Shown here: positions 21,533 through 31,780 of the stretch, piece by piece
Numbering within the stretch: position 1 is the stretch's first letter
Layout: the number at the start of each line of letters is the position of its first letter
Assembly (NCBI GenBank): GCA_037355855.1
Contig: CM074769.1
Location: forward strand, 2,046,001 to 2,110,000
Direction of reading: 5' to 3'
Source: Pseudo-nitzschia pungens
Lineage: Eukaryota > Bacillariophyta > Bacillariophyceae > Bacillariales > Bacillariaceae
Length of the DNA: 64,000 bases
Notes under the pieces: model-generated
Told to the model about the DNA's origin: nothing
What the model saw: the letters and a program-made list of their open reading frames with translations, nothing else
Database searches by the model: none
Program-made: the position numbers and the translations under genes

Positions 21533-24500
21533 CTCTTCTGGTATGAGGTGTGATGGGATGCCTTCCAATCCAAATCCCATCAATGCTTCTCCTGTTTCTC
21601 CCTTTTCCCCCTCCGCCTCTTCCCCTGTCTCTCATTTTGTCCAATTAACTCTTCATGGAGACTCTCTTGCTGCTAAGGATTCTGACAGTTTTGGTCATTC
21701 CTTCCCTCAAGCTCCATCCTATAACTCCACCATCATCACTTTCCAAAACATTGGACCACAGCGCAGAGCTGCCTTTATGTCCATGTCCAAGCACAATGCC
21801 CGTCAATTTGTCAAGAGCAATGCCAGTGTGGCTCTTTTTGCTGAACATTGTTTGAATGAATCCAAACTCCTGCCCTGTGATCTTTTCAATCGGCGCATGA
21901 AGAATGTCAGTCCCTCAAGTTTTTCCTATCTTGCTAACAACAAGCATGAAGCTTCTGCCTGCTCTTGGCTTCAGCCTGGCGGCACAGGTTTTTCCATTGA
22001 CCAGCTGTTCAGCTCCCACAAGGTTGCACACGGAGCTGATCCCTCTGGTCTTGGCAGATGGTCCTTTGTCAAGTTTCAGGGCAGGGATGGCTACAATGTC
22101 ACTATGTTTTCTGCCTACTGCCCAGTTGAAAATGATAGGGATCTTGGCTCAGTCTGGAATCAACAGTACCGATACTTTCAAGCAGCTGAAAATCTTTTCA
22201 GTCCCAATCCATGCATTCTCTTTCACAGGGATTTGACTGCTGCCCTTCAAGTCTGTCTGGGTGCAGGTGATCAAGTCATTGCTGGGATTGACCAGAATGC
22301 TGATGTTCGGACTGATGGCTTGTCTTTTGAGCTCAAGGCTCTTGGTTTCAGAGAGGCCATTCTTACACTTCATAGTACGTCTTCTCCTCCTGCCACTCAC
22401 AACCGAAACACTACCAGAACACCAATTGATGCCATTTGGGTCTCTGAGAATGTTGATGTTCTCAGGGCTGGGTATTGTCCCTTTGGTGGTGCCCATGGTA
22501 TGGAATCTGACCATAGACTGCTTTGGATTGAGGTTTGTAATTGCAGCCTCATGGGCAAACGTATTCCACCTCCTGTGAGATTCTCTCATTCCAAACTCCA
22601 GTCCTCCCACCCTCATCTGCGCCAACGGTATTTCAAGCGAGTGAGGCACGGCTTTCTCAAGGCTGGAGTGTTTTCTCTCCAAGCTAAGCTGGAGCACCTA
22701 CTGGCTCAGTTTCAGTCTGGGGATATTTCTGTGCGCACTGATCTCATCACCACATATGAAGTACTCCATGAAACCTCTACCTCTCTCAGGCTTTCTGTTG
22801 AACAAAACCTCTGCCACACTAGAGCTGGTTTGGTTCCATGGTCACCGAAGCTGCAAGTCTATCGTGATACCATTGACTTTTGGCGGCGTGTTGTTAAGTT
22901 GAGACAGGGTGTGTCCACCAGTCATACTGTTTTGAAAAGGTTGGCCTGCAAGCTTTCTCTCTACAAAGGAGAACACAGTGACCTTTCCAGTGCTCTCCTC
23001 CATCTGAAACAAGCTTACAAGCAATACCGGGCAGTGAAGAAATTGGCCCCCTCATGGAGAGACTCCTTCAATCAAGGCCTGGTGGATGCACTTCTTGCTG
23101 AAGGCAAGCCTCACAACCAGCATGCTTCCCAGATTCGTGCCAGGATGCGCAGGGAACGGCTTCAACGAGAGCTTGGCCTCGCTGCTCGGTCTATTCGGGG
23201 ACGTGTCAACAAGTCAGCAGTCTTGCGAGCTATTGCAGTTGGCCATGATGGTGTTGAACAGGTCTTGGAGTCTCAGTCTACTATGGTTCCAGCTATGGCT
23301 GAATCCAATGTCCGGCGCCAACAGCAGTGTATTGGCACTCCTTCCATGACTCCCTCCTTCATTGAGGATTTTGGCTACCTAGGCACAGCACATGCTTCTG
23401 CTCAAGTTCTTGATGGCACATATACTCCTCCTGCTGCCACTGACAAATACCTTTCTGAATTTCTTTCCTGTCTCAAAGTCCCTGACTCTATTCTGAGTTT
23501 GCCCCCCTTTGACTATTCAGTGTGTCCAGCTGACAATGCTGCTGCCTGGAAACGCCAGAGGGAACGCACAGCAAGTGAACCTTCTTGTTTGAGTTTTGCC
23601 CACCACAAGGCATTTGCCCTGGATCCCCAGCTGAACAAGTTTGACACTCTCCTGAGATCTGTCCCTTTGATTGTTGGCTTCTCTCCTTCTGCTTGGCAGG
23701 TCATCACTGATGTTGAGATCTTCAAGAAACCTGGTGAATATAGAGTGGATAAGATGAGACTCATCCAGTTGATGTCTCCTGAGTTCCAAATCAACAACAA
23801 GATGATTGGCAGACGAATTCTTGCCCATGCTGAACGTGCCAATGCCGTGGCTGTCGATCAACATGGAAGCAGGAAACACCACAAGGCAATCAACACCTGC
23901 CTGAACAAGAAGCTCATATGTGATGTGTTGCGGCAGAAGCGCAGATCCGGTGCTGTTGTTATGAATGATGCCAAGGGCTGCTATGATAGGATCTCTCATC
24001 CGATTGCAGGTCTCACTCTCCAGAGCTTTGGGGTTCCTGCACATGTGTGTGAGGTTCTTCTGTCTACTTTGCAACTTGCCAAGCACCACATCAAAACTGG
24101 TTTTGGTCGGTCAGGTCCTGTGTATGGTGATGAACCTGTTCCTCTCAGTGGTTGTGGCCAAGGCAATGGTATTGGTCCAACTCTTTGGGCTTTGGTGTCA
24201 ACAATTGTCTTCCGAATGATGCAACAGGCTGGGCATGGTGTCCATCTTCTCACTTCATTGTCACTGCAACTGGTTTCTCTTGTGGGTTTTGCCTTTGTGG
24301 ATGACACAGATTTGTTTTGTGCTGGCTCTGATTCCTCCACGTCTGGTGAGGAATTAGCTGTTGACTTTCAGGAAGCTCTTGACCGATGGGCTGGTGGGAT
24401 TATTGCCACTGGTGGTGCTATTGAACCTGCCAAATCCTTCTGTTATTTGATTGATTTCAAATGGAATGGATCCGGTTGGGACTATCGCTCCATTGCTGAC

Positions 24501-27365
24501 ATGCCTGGTGACTTCTCTGTTGCTGACAAGAATGGCAATCGAGCTACCCTGGATCGGTTTGAAGTTGACCATGCTGACAAGACCCTTGGGGTCTTTATCT
24601 CCATGGATGGCAATGAGGAAGCACAGATTGCTCACATGAAGTCACAGTCTCAGTCTTTTGGCTCTCAACTCAGGGCTTCCAAGTGTGAGAAGCGCGCATC
24701 CCTCTACACCTTCAAGTATTCTTTCATGAAGTCTGTTGAATACCCCATGCCTGTCACGCAACTTGATGAGGCCACTTGGACTAAGATAATTCACCCAGCT
24801 CTTGTTCCTGTGCTGAATAAAGCAGGGATGTCACGGACATTTCCCAGACATGTGTTCTATGGTCCTTCCCTCTATCAAGGCTTTGGATTCATCCATCCAT
24901 ACCTCCTCCAAGAGTTCAGTCATATAGCCACCCTCTTTCAGGAATCTGTCAGGTCCTCACAAACTGGTAGGCTTCTCAGGCTAACTGCTGAGTCTCTCAG
25001 GCTTGAACTTGAACTTCCTCTCCATCTTGGTGTCACACCCTATCATCCCTTTGCTTCATACGTCACTCCCTGCTGGTACAAACATGTGTGGAAGTTTTTC
25101 TCTGTTCACCCTGTGAGCTTGTTTGAAGACTTCCCAGACCTACCACTGTTACGTTCCAATGACTGTTATCTCATGCAAGCCTTTGTCAACTCTGGCTTCA
25201 GAGGTGTTGACTTGTCCCTCTTGAATCACATGCGCATGTCCCTCAAGGCTATTTCCCTTGCTGACATTTGTACTCCAGATGGGAAAAGACTCTCTCCCAT
25301 GGCCTTCCAGCTGACATCCTCCAATCACTTGAGGGATCATCTTGACTGGCCTAGATGTCCTCCATCCTGGCCTCCAGCAGCACAGCGCTTATGGACTAAG
25401 GCTCTTCAGACCTGTTTTCTTCCCCCCTGTCCACCCCCTGCAGCCAGGGCACTGGCTCCTTCTTTTCATCTTGGGCATTGGCTCTCTCCCCAGACAGCTT
25501 CTCTTTGGCCTTGGTTTTTGTCTCCATCCACCAACAGAATATTCTTCAAAACTTCTACTGGCTGGATTGTGAGCACCTCCCAGGGCAGGGGCAGATACAG
25601 GGTCACTTCTGAACTCATTTCTGACAAACCAGCCTGTGCTGATGTGCTTGTCTGCCCTGTTATTTGTGGACAAGTTGTACGCGTTGTTGGGTCCTCTGCT
25701 TTTGTTTCGGAACCTCCTGACATGGATCCTCTGGTGTACAATCCATTTGATTCTCTTCCAGACTCCCCTGCAGATGCCTTTGATGCACTCTGTGAGTCTC
25801 CAAGAGTACTTCTCCACAAATATTCCCTACCACAGGTTGGCTGTCAGCACCTTGTTGATGCTATCCAGAGTGGTACTGCCAGTGCTGTCTGTGATGGTTC
25901 ATTTGATCCGGACCTCCTCAGAGGAACTTCTGCTTTCATTATGTCACCCAATACCTCCACTAAGACTGCCTCATTGTTCCTCACTGGCTGTAATTTTGTC
26001 AGTGGATCCCCTGAGGATCAGTCATCCTATAGGAGTGAACTGGCAGGTATCATTGGGGTTCTCACCTGTTGCACTGCTCTGGTGAGTATCTTTGATATTG
26101 CTTCTGGCTCTATCAACATTGCTCTGGATGGTGACACAGCTCTCAAACAGGCTCAAGGATCTTGGCCATTGGTTATTTCCCAGAAGTCTTTTGATTATGT
26201 TTATGTCATCAGAAACATGATTTCTGCCCTGCCAATTTCTGTGCACTTTCACTGGGTTCAGGGACATCAAGCTGGACTCTTTCTTGATTGGTGGGCACTT
26301 CGCAATCATCAGGTTGACAGCATGGCAAAGGCTTTTCTCTCTGTCCATAGAGCTTCTGCCCATCACTATCCCAGACTTGTGTTTGAGCCCTGGGCCTTTG
26401 CTCTAAATGGATGCAAGTGTTCAAGGTTTGATCAAAATGCTTTGCATGTTGCCATTTCTGGTCCTCCTCTTCTCAAATATTGGCAGACCCACCATGATAT
26501 TCCCATTCCACAACCTGTTTTGAGTTCCATCCATTGGTGTGCCCATCTGTCTGCCTTCAAGCGTCTACCTCCTGGCATGCAAAGGTGGTTTGTCAAGTTT
26601 GCTTCTGGATGCATTGGTGTTGGCAACCAACTACTTCACTACCAGTATCAGGATCACTCCAGGTGTCCCTTGTGTGATGCAGACAACGAGAAGGTTTCTC
26701 ATGTGCTCTCCTGCAAGGATACTGGGGCTGTCAGGCATAGTGTGTCTGCCTTCACGGGACCACTGCAGAAGAGGCTTGAAGTTGAACAAACTGATCCATC
26801 ATTGGTTGCTGCCATTGTGGATCTTCTCACCAGAGTTCGGAAGGGCCAGAGAATTTATCCATCATCCTACTCACTTGCAATTGCGTCTGCTGTCAGGGCA
26901 CAGAGGACTATTGGCTGGCACAACTGGCTTCTGGGTAGGTGGTCTCCTCGCTGGTATCAAATCCAGGCTGACTACTACTCCCACATTGGAAGCAAGCGCT
27001 CTCCCAAACGTTGGGCTACAGCTATCATCCATCAGTTCTTTCTTACCTCCTGGGATCTTTGGACCTATAGGAATGAACGACTCCATGGTCCTGGGGGTAC
27101 CCTTGATGCTGAACAACACCAATCTCTTGATGCTTCCATCACCTCAGAATTGGCAATTGGTGCAGCTGGTGCACTTCCCCAGTCACACTCCCTGTTACAA
27201 ACCCCTTTCCACGTCCTACAAGGTTACACCCTGACTGCCAAGCGGCAGTGGCTTGCAACCATCCACCTTGCAAGGAAGCAGTATGCAGCGCCTGTCCCAC
27301 CAGTGCAGCCATACCAACAAGAGGCTGCTCTTCTCAGAGCCTGGCTTACTGGACCTCAGGGTTGA
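21525..27365 (+). CDS. LINE ORF2: endonuclease - reverse transcriptase - RNase H polyprotein
   Basis: 1946 residues from the ATG at 21525, which overlaps the ORF1 stop as ATGGTTAG. In order: an APE-type endonuclease (about residues 65-335) with FAEHCLNES, PGGTG, GIDQNAD, PIDAIWVS and the terminal SDHRLLW; a reverse transcriptase (about 690-1010) with motif A MNDAKGCYDRI (Asp about 815), motif B GCGQGNGIGPTLW and motif C FVDD (about 924); an RNase H domain with CDGSFD (about 1456), SELAG (about 1504), LDGD (about 1534) and NHQVDSMAK (about 1595); and a zinc-finger-like CPLCDADNEKVSHVLSC (about 1714). All catalytic residues are present. It nicks target DNA and copies LINE RNA at the nick. An in-frame ATG at 21453 would overlap ORF1 by 80 bases and is less likely. 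Confidence 0.93.
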   Translation: MVSSSGMRCDGMPSNPNPINASPVSPFSPSASSPVSHFVQLTLHGDSLAAKDSDSFGHSFPQAPSYNSTIITFQNIGPQRRAAFMSMSKHNARQFVKSNASVALFAEHCLNESKLLPCDLFNRRMKNVSPSSFSYLANNKHEASACSWLQPGGTGFSIDQLFSSHKVAHGADPSGLGRWSFVKFQGRDGYNVTMFSAYCPVENDRDLGSVWNQQYRYFQAAENLFSPNPCILFHRDLTAALQVCLGAGDQVIAGIDQNADVRTDGLSFELKALGFREAILTLHSTSSPPATHNRNTTRTPIDAIWVSENVDVLRAGYCPFGGAHGMESDHRLLWIEVCNCSLMGKRIPPPVRFSHSKLQSSHPHLRQRYFKRVRHGFLKAGVFSLQAKLEHLLAQFQSGDISVRTDLITTYEVLHETSTSLRLSVEQNLCHTRAGLVPWSPKLQVYRDTIDFWRRVVKLRQGVSTSHTVLKRLACKLSLYKGEHSDLSSALLHLKQAYKQYRAVKKLAPSWRDSFNQGLVDALLAEGKPHNQHASQIRARMRRERLQRELGLAARSIRGRVNKSAVLRAIAVGHDGVEQVLESQSTMVPAMAESNVRRQQQCIGTPSMTPSFIEDFGYLGTAHASAQVLDGTYTPPAATDKYLSEFLSCLKVPDSILSLPPFDYSVCPADNAAAWKRQRERTASEPSCLSFAHHKAFALDPQLNKFDTLLRSVPLIVGFSPSAWQVITDVEIFKKPGEYRVDKMRLIQLMSPEFQINNKMIGRRILAHAERANAVAVDQHGSRKHHKAINTCLNKKLICDVLRQKRRSGAVVMNDAKGCYDRISHPIAGLTLQSFGVPAHVCEVLLSTLQLAKHHIKTGFGRSGPVYGDEPVPLSGCGQGNGIGPTLWALVSTIVFRMMQQAGHGVHLLTSLSLQLVSLVGFAFVDDTDLFCAGSDSSTSGEELAVDFQEALDRWAGGIIATGGAIEPAKSFCYLIDFKWNGSGWDYRSIADMPGDFSVADKNGNRATLDRFEVDHADKTLGVFISMDGNEEAQIAHMKSQSQSFGSQLRASKCEKRASLYTFKYSFMKSVEYPMPVTQLDEATWTKIIHPALVPVLNKAGMSRTFPRHVFYGPSLYQGFGFIHPYLLQEFSHIATLFQESVRSSQTGRLLRLTAESLRLELELPLHLGVTPYHPFASYVTPCWYKHVWKFFSVHPVSLFEDFPDLPLLRSNDCYLMQAFVNSGFRGVDLSLLNHMRMSLKAISLADICTPDGKRLSPMAFQLTSSNHLRDHLDWPRCPPSWPPAAQRLWTKALQTCFLPPCPPPAARALAPSFHLGHWLSPQTASLWPWFLSPSTNRIFFKTSTGWIVSTSQGRGRYRVTSELISDKPACADVLVCPVICGQVVRVVGSSAFVSEPPDMDPLVYNPFDSLPDSPADAFDALCESPRVLLHKYSLPQVGCQHLVDAIQSGTASAVCDGSFDPDLLRGTSAFIMSPNTSTKTASLFLTGCNFVSGSPEDQSSYRSELAGIIGVLTCCTALVSIFDIASGSINIALDGDTALKQAQGSWPLVISQKSFDYVYVIRNMISALPISVHFHWVQGHQAGLFLDWWALRNHQVDSMAKAFLSVHRASAHHYPRLVFEPWAFALNGCKCSRFDQNALHVAISGPPLLKYWQTHHDIPIPQPVLSSIHWCAHLSAFKRLPPGMQRWFVKFASGCIGVGNQLLHYQYQDHSRCPLCDADNEKVSHVLSCKDTGAVRHSVSAFTGPLQKRLEVEQTDPSLVAAIVDLLTRVRKGQRIYPSSYSLAIASAVRAQRTIGWHNWLLGRWSPRWYQIQADYYSHIGSKRSPKRWATAIIHQFFLTSWDLWTYRNERLHGPGGTLDAEQHQSLDASITSELAIGAAGALPQSHSLLQTPFHVLQGYTLTAKRQWLATIHLARKQYAAPVPPVQPYQQEAALLRAWLTGPQG

Positions 27366-27573
27366 TTACACTTTGTACTTTGGTTTTGTCTTCTGTTCCT
27401 GCTTCTTATCCTGTCCCATCCCTTTTGATACTGGATCTTATCCCAATATCTTCATTCCCATTTCACTTTCTCTCAAGTCCCTATTTTGTGGGACTTGTTT
27501 GTCTTTTTCCCTGCTTGATGTTCAAGGTTTGTTTGAAAATTTGTCGTTCTACCACTTGGGGTCCTGACTCTAT

Positions 27574-27829
27574 TGCCATACCCCGGGTCTACTAGTGATT
27601 AGAATAGTAGACCCGGGGTATGGCATGATTTTAAAATCATGCCATACCCCGGGTCTACTAGTGATTAGAATAGTAGTGATATGCAAATTGTGAGCTCTAT
27701 TGGTTAGTCTATTTGCTACAGTTCTAAGAGCCTTCCGAATCAGCGATTCTGTCGACTCGCCGATTGTTTTTTATCCTTATCCCTAATCCAGTCCCGAGTA
27801 GACTCGTGACTGTATTCCGGTGCACGGCA
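27574..27829. mobile_element. Solo LTR of the gypsy family at 62317-64000, with a palindromic end
   Basis: The insert starts TGCCATACCCCGGG and ends GTGCACGGCA, and is flanked by 5-bp duplications TCTAT (27569-27573 and 27830-27834). The same LTR is present as the 191-bp 3' LTR at 62317-62507. This copy is 65 bases longer because its first segment is repeated in inverted and then direct orientation. TG...CA ends plus the 5-bp duplication support an LTR; no internal region remains. Confidence 0.85.
27605..27660. repeat. 56-bp perfect palindrome
   Basis: Two perfect 28-base arms meet at TTTTAAAA. The arms contain ACCCGGGGTATGGCATGA and its complement. The left arm can also pair with 27574-27600, giving two alternative hairpins. 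It lies inside the solo LTR and explains its extra length. Confidence 0.92.
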
Positions 27830-27923
27830 TCTATGATGGAGGCGAAGTTAAAGTCTGGTTACAGACTGAGTAATTTAGTTTCACCTTTGGTGATTAAAGT
27901 TATTTAAATACGTATATTATTAT

Positions 27924-27944
27924 TGTGAACGGTTTAAAGAAATT
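27924..27944. repeat. Right 21-bp target-site duplication of the LINE
   Basis: Identical to 16715-16735. It is also the last host coding sequence before the LINE, reading NFFKPFT on the minus strand. Confidence 0.95.
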
Positions 27945-29252
27945 GTATTCGGAAAACAATTCCCTGCTAACAGGACCAATCTGCCCTCCATACTGTGGGT
28001 TTGAATATGCCCAATGAGTTGGTTTTCCTTTCCTGTTTATGTAAAATACATGTATTTTGTGCTGATCTGGAACAACGAAGGTTGCATTTCCTTTCCTGGG
28101 AGTTACACTTGGATATTCAAGCATCTGGAAGAGGGCTCGAGTTGGTCCTGTGTATATTCCGCTACTGCCACCGGTGCGCTTTCTCTCTATGTGGTTGTTC
28201 CTGGTCATGTTCCTAACGTGCCGAAACAACGAATGAACCTGATTTTGGTTCATTCGAAGGACACGACTTTCATGATAGAACCGAGAGAGGAGCAGGTTTT
28301 GTTTGTGTCCCAGTTCAGGTGATTCAGAAAAACTTCCCACAATGATGGTAGCATCACAGTCTTCGCCACGATCTCCAACGGAGAACACCATTGACTTGTT
28401 GAGTGATTCCACTGTATACTCAGGATACTTGTTGATTTTTTGGGTACACTGTGTGCCATGCACAACAATGAGTTGCACTCTGTACAATCTCTTTTTATTG
28501 GGATTGGCAATTTCCGGACACGTGACATACACCAAACTTGTTTCGACTGTCTCTGTAAGTTTGCTTGGTTTTACCTCTGATGCTGCAGCCTGCCTTGCGA
28601 GATCATAGCCCACGACAAAATGTTTCACTCCAGCAAGGTTTGGCTCCTTCCCGAATGCATGGCAATCAATGACATTCTCCGAGTTTAGAGGGGTATCGAT
28701 TGAAAGATTGTACTCTGGTAACACAATGTAACCATCATACCTTAGTTCAACTTCTTGACTTTCGACATGGATGAAATGATCGTGCGACCTCATTACATCC
28801 TCCTTTTGAGTATCAAATATGCACCCGTGACAAGTTGATACCACGGTTTGATTATCTTTCAGTGCTTTTTTCATCTGTTCAATCCCATCTGGTAGATCTG
28901 TGCCGTGCGCTGTCTTCTCGTCAATGAGTCGAAAAATAGATCTAAGGCATCTTCTGCAAGAAAAGGTGTTGCACCTTGTGCAAACAATTCCATCTGAAGT
29001 GCGACTGCAGCTTTTGGTGTCCTTCTTGCACCTTGTGCTTTCCTGAGTCAACGTTGATCTGCATCCTAAATTGCAACCGCCGACATTGTCATCCTCACTA
29101 GTACATCTCTGATCATGCTTTCTCATCCACCTGTCACGCTTAATCTCTTTGTTTTCGACCGGGTCCACTCCAACCTTTTTCTTCCTCTTGGAACGCGATG
29201 TACGTGTCATGCTACTGAATTCTTTCGTCTTCGTCGTCGTCCCTGAAATCAT
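27924..29252 (-). pseudogene. 5' part of the LINE-split unknown gene (N-terminal about 443 codons)
   Basis: The frame starts at ATG 29252 or, more plausibly, at the ATG at 29210 (MTRTSRSKRKKKVG), because the first residues derive from an upstream tandem repeat. A basic N-terminus is followed by a Cys-rich region (about residues 55-105) with GGCNLGC, CKKDTKSC, VCTRCNTFSCRRC and later CHGC, suggesting a zinc-binding module. A mixed globular region follows, with VKHFVVGYDLARQ and RVQLIVVHGTQC. The frame then runs into the LINE tail and ends artificially as IIIYVFK. In the LINE-free state it would continue at 16735 for a total of about 711 residues. The family is unknown. Upstream (29240-30110) is rich in tandem repeats. 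Confidence 0.78.
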
Positions 29253-29450
29253 CGTTGCTCTTCGCTTCGATCGTCTTTGTTGTCGTCCCTGAAATCGTCG
29301 TTGCTCTTCGCTTCGATTGTCTTTGTCGTCGTCCCTGAAATCGTCGTTGCTCTTCGCTTCGATCGTCTTTGTCGGCGTCGTTGAAATCGTCGTTGCTCTT
29401 CGCTTCGATCGTTGCTCTGCGTTTCGATCGTGTTCGTTGCCAAGCAGTGG
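29240..29450. repeat. Tandem GCTCTTCGCTTCGATCG units of about 50 bp
   Basis: Roughly four units (GTTGCTCTTCGCTTCGATCG, TCGTCCCTGAAATCGTC) lie at the 5' edge of the split gene. A diverged single copy lies at 15856-15912, beyond the 3' end of the same gene. Confidence 0.8.
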
Positions 29451-30300
29451 TTAGATGCGAAAAATGTTAGTACTAGTAATGAGTCTAAATCAAACATGCA
29501 CGATACACAAACATCTTAAAAGCAGAAAATACGAGAATATTTTTAGGGGACTATGCATACCTTTTCGGATCGCTCCGGTTATCGTCGTCGGTCCTCTTTG
29601 TTCCTATCGTTGTCGTCGTCCCTCTTGCTTTCGAACGTCGTCGTCCCTATTTGTTTTGTGAATGTACAAAATAAACAACAGGCGGTTAGTTGTCGTCCTC
29701 GGCCGGGTTATCAGTTCCGAACGGTATTCAATTACGGTACCTTTTAGTGTCGTCGATCGTCCCTCTTTGTTCCGATCGTCGTCCTCGTCCCTCTTTGTTC
29801 CGATCGTCGTCCTTGTCCCTCTTTGTTCCGATCGTCGTCGTCGGCCCTCTTTGTTCCGATCGTTGTCGTCGTCCCTCTTTGTTCCGATCGTTGTCGTCGT
29901 CCCTCTTTGTTCCGATCGTCGTCGTCGTCGTCCCTCTTCGCCCAGATCTCTCCTGTGTGAATGTACAAAATAAAAAAAGGCGGTTAGTCGTCATTATCGT
30001 GTATTCGCTCGTCGTCCTCGTCCCTCCCTGTCACGATCGGTATTCAATTACAGTACCTTTTAGTGTCGTTGTTCCGATTGTTGTCGTCGTTCGTTCGCGC
30101 GTTGTACTCGTAGATATCTGGATAAGCCAGATGACTCAAGGTCTGCAACCCACCCTACCTTGATAACAAAAGATAACAGGAAGGATTTCAAGAGTGATCA
30201 GTTCTTTACTTTCTTTGCCATTAGTCTCTCCAAGATGGTACCAGGCGCCTTGCTCTCACTTTAAACTGGGCCTGACAGAAAAATTCCAACGCCGAAACGA
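29451..30300. repeat. Upstream region with CTCTTTGTTCCGATCGTCGT tandem repeats
   Basis: At 29745-29945 about seven units of roughly 30 bases (GTCCCTCTTTGTTCCGATCG) occur in tandem. Flanking them, AATGTACAAAATAAA and CGGTATTCAATTACGGTACC are duplicated near 29660-29745 and 29960-30065. Short frames are open but repetitive. I see no gene. Confidence 0.7.
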
Positions 30301-30596
30301 AATTTATGAAAATTAGGACACATCCTCCAGGAGGGAGATGTGGGGCGGAAAATCGAACTACAGAATTCACCGCAATGATGCACGTAATGTACGTAGGTAA
30401 CAGTACTGTTTGTACAGGCTCACTGGAAAAAATGACAGCGATGTACGTGGATTGCAGTACTAAGTCTACAGTCTTAGTAAAAGAAAAATGTACCTGGTAG
30501 TATGTATGTATGTATAGGCAGGGGATGTGTAAGTTTCCAGTACCGTGTATTCTGTATGTACGGTACTAGTACAAATGTTTTGGCGCGAAGTGGTGG

Positions 30597-30840
30597 TTGC
30601 TATCAGTAGGCTGTAATATTATTTGCTAGCATCGTAATAGTGCCCACTGTATGTTGCTAGCAGTAGGCTGTATTATTATTTGTTAGCATCGTAATAGTGC
30701 CCACTGTATGTTGCTAGCACTAGGCTGTATTATTATTTGCTAGCATCGTAATAGTGCCCACTGTATGTTGCTAGCAGTAGGCTGTATTATTATTTGTTAG
30801 CATTGTAATAGTGCCCACTGTATGCTGCCCACTGTATATT
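30597..30840. repeat. Four 57-bp tandem repeats
   Basis: The unit TTGCTAGCAGTAGGCTGTAT... starts at about 30598, 30654, 30711 and 30768 and includes AGCATCGTAATAGTGCCCAC. Its purpose is unknown. Confidence 0.88.
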
Positions 30841-30979
30841 GCAGTAGCAATATTTTTACTTTGAAGCACATGTTACTAAGTCATCTATCCAGTTATTCAA
30901 TAATGGCATCCATACCATTAGTTATTTTGGGTGACAAGATTCATTTGCATGTTTCATTTTACATTATTAGTATCTATTA

Positions 30980-31780
30980 AAATAGGTCGGAAAGAAGGTC
31001 TAGATTGCAAAGGAGACAGTAAGGCAGATAGCAGAATAGTGAAAAAAAAATAACTAGTACAGTGGTGCAACGCAGAGTAACGCTAGGAGAAACATTGAGC
31101 AACGCTGTTAGCAAAGCTGTTAGCAAATCAGTTAGCAAAGCAGATAATACAATGAGCAAAAACAGCAAGGGAATTATAGTGAGCCATTACAGTGAGAAAA
31201 TACAGTAAGCAAATACAAGTTAGAGAGCTTTGCAGACACTAGCAAAGCAGACAGAAAAAAAATAACTATAGTGCAATGTAGAGTAACTACAATGCAAGGA
31301 GAAACACTGAGCAACGCTGTTAGCAAAGCTGTTAGCAAATCAGTTAGCAAAGCAGATAATACAATGAGCAAAAACAGCAAGGGAATTATAGTGAGCCATT
31401 ACAGTGAGACAATACAGTAAGCAAATACAAGTTAGAGAGCTTTGCAGACACTAGCAAAGCAGACAGAAAAAAAATAACTATAGTGCAATGTAGAGTAACT
31501 ACAATGCTAGGAGAAACACTGAGCAACGCTGTTAGCAAAGCTGTTAGCAAATCAGTTAGCAAAGCAGATAATACATTGAGCAAAGCAGATAGCAAATACA
31601 GTGACCAGATACAGTGAGAAAGTACAGTGAGCTAATACAGTGAGCAAAACCAGGAAGGGAAATATAGTGAGCAAAAACAGCAAAAGGAGTTAGACAGCAA
31701 AGCAGATAGTAGCAAAGCAGACAGAAAAAAATAACTAAAGTGCAATGTAGAGTAACTACAATGCATTGAATAGTAAAAAT
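30980..31780. repeat. Tandem array with 212-bp unit, about 2.7 copies plus degenerate edges
   Basis: CGCTGTTAGCAAAGCTGTTA starts at 31103, 31315 and 31527. The units share AGCAAAAACAGCAAGGG, GTTAGAGAGCTTTGCAGAC and AATAACTATAGTGCAATG. Open frames on the minus strand are repeat shadows. Confidence 0.88.

Larger units (their letters stand above)
16736..27923 (+). mobile_element. Full-length 11.2-kb LINE (copy B) with two ORFs
   Basis: The element lies between perfect 21-bp direct repeats inside the minus-strand gene 15905-29252. It has a long 5' UTR (16736-18544), ORF1 (18545-21532), ORF2 with endonuclease, reverse transcriptase and RNase H (21525-27365), and a 3' UTR ending in the short tail TATTTAAATACGTATATTA before the right duplication. 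A 256-bp LTR-derived insertion sits in its 3' UTR. Without it the element would be about 10.9 kb. Both ORFs are intact and the duplications perfect, so insertion was recent and the copy may be active. The APE endonuclease plus RNase H places it broadly with the I-like LINE groups, but the clade would need a phylogeny. Confidence 0.93.
27366..27923 (+). other. LINE 3' UTR, interrupted by a solo LTR
   Basis: The 3' UTR sequence matches copies A and D: GTCGTTCTACCACTTGGGG, then AAAGTCTGGTTACAGACTGA, then GGTGATTAAAGTTATTTAAATA. The insertion 27574-27829 separates GGTCCTGACTCTAT from GATGGAGGCG, which are contiguous in copy D. Confidence 0.85.

Noticed and set aside
29690..30163. Ser/Arg/Phe-rich frames (SSLFVPIVVV) upstream of the split gene
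   Set aside because: Translation of the CTCTTTGTTCCGATCG tandem repeats; open in several frames.
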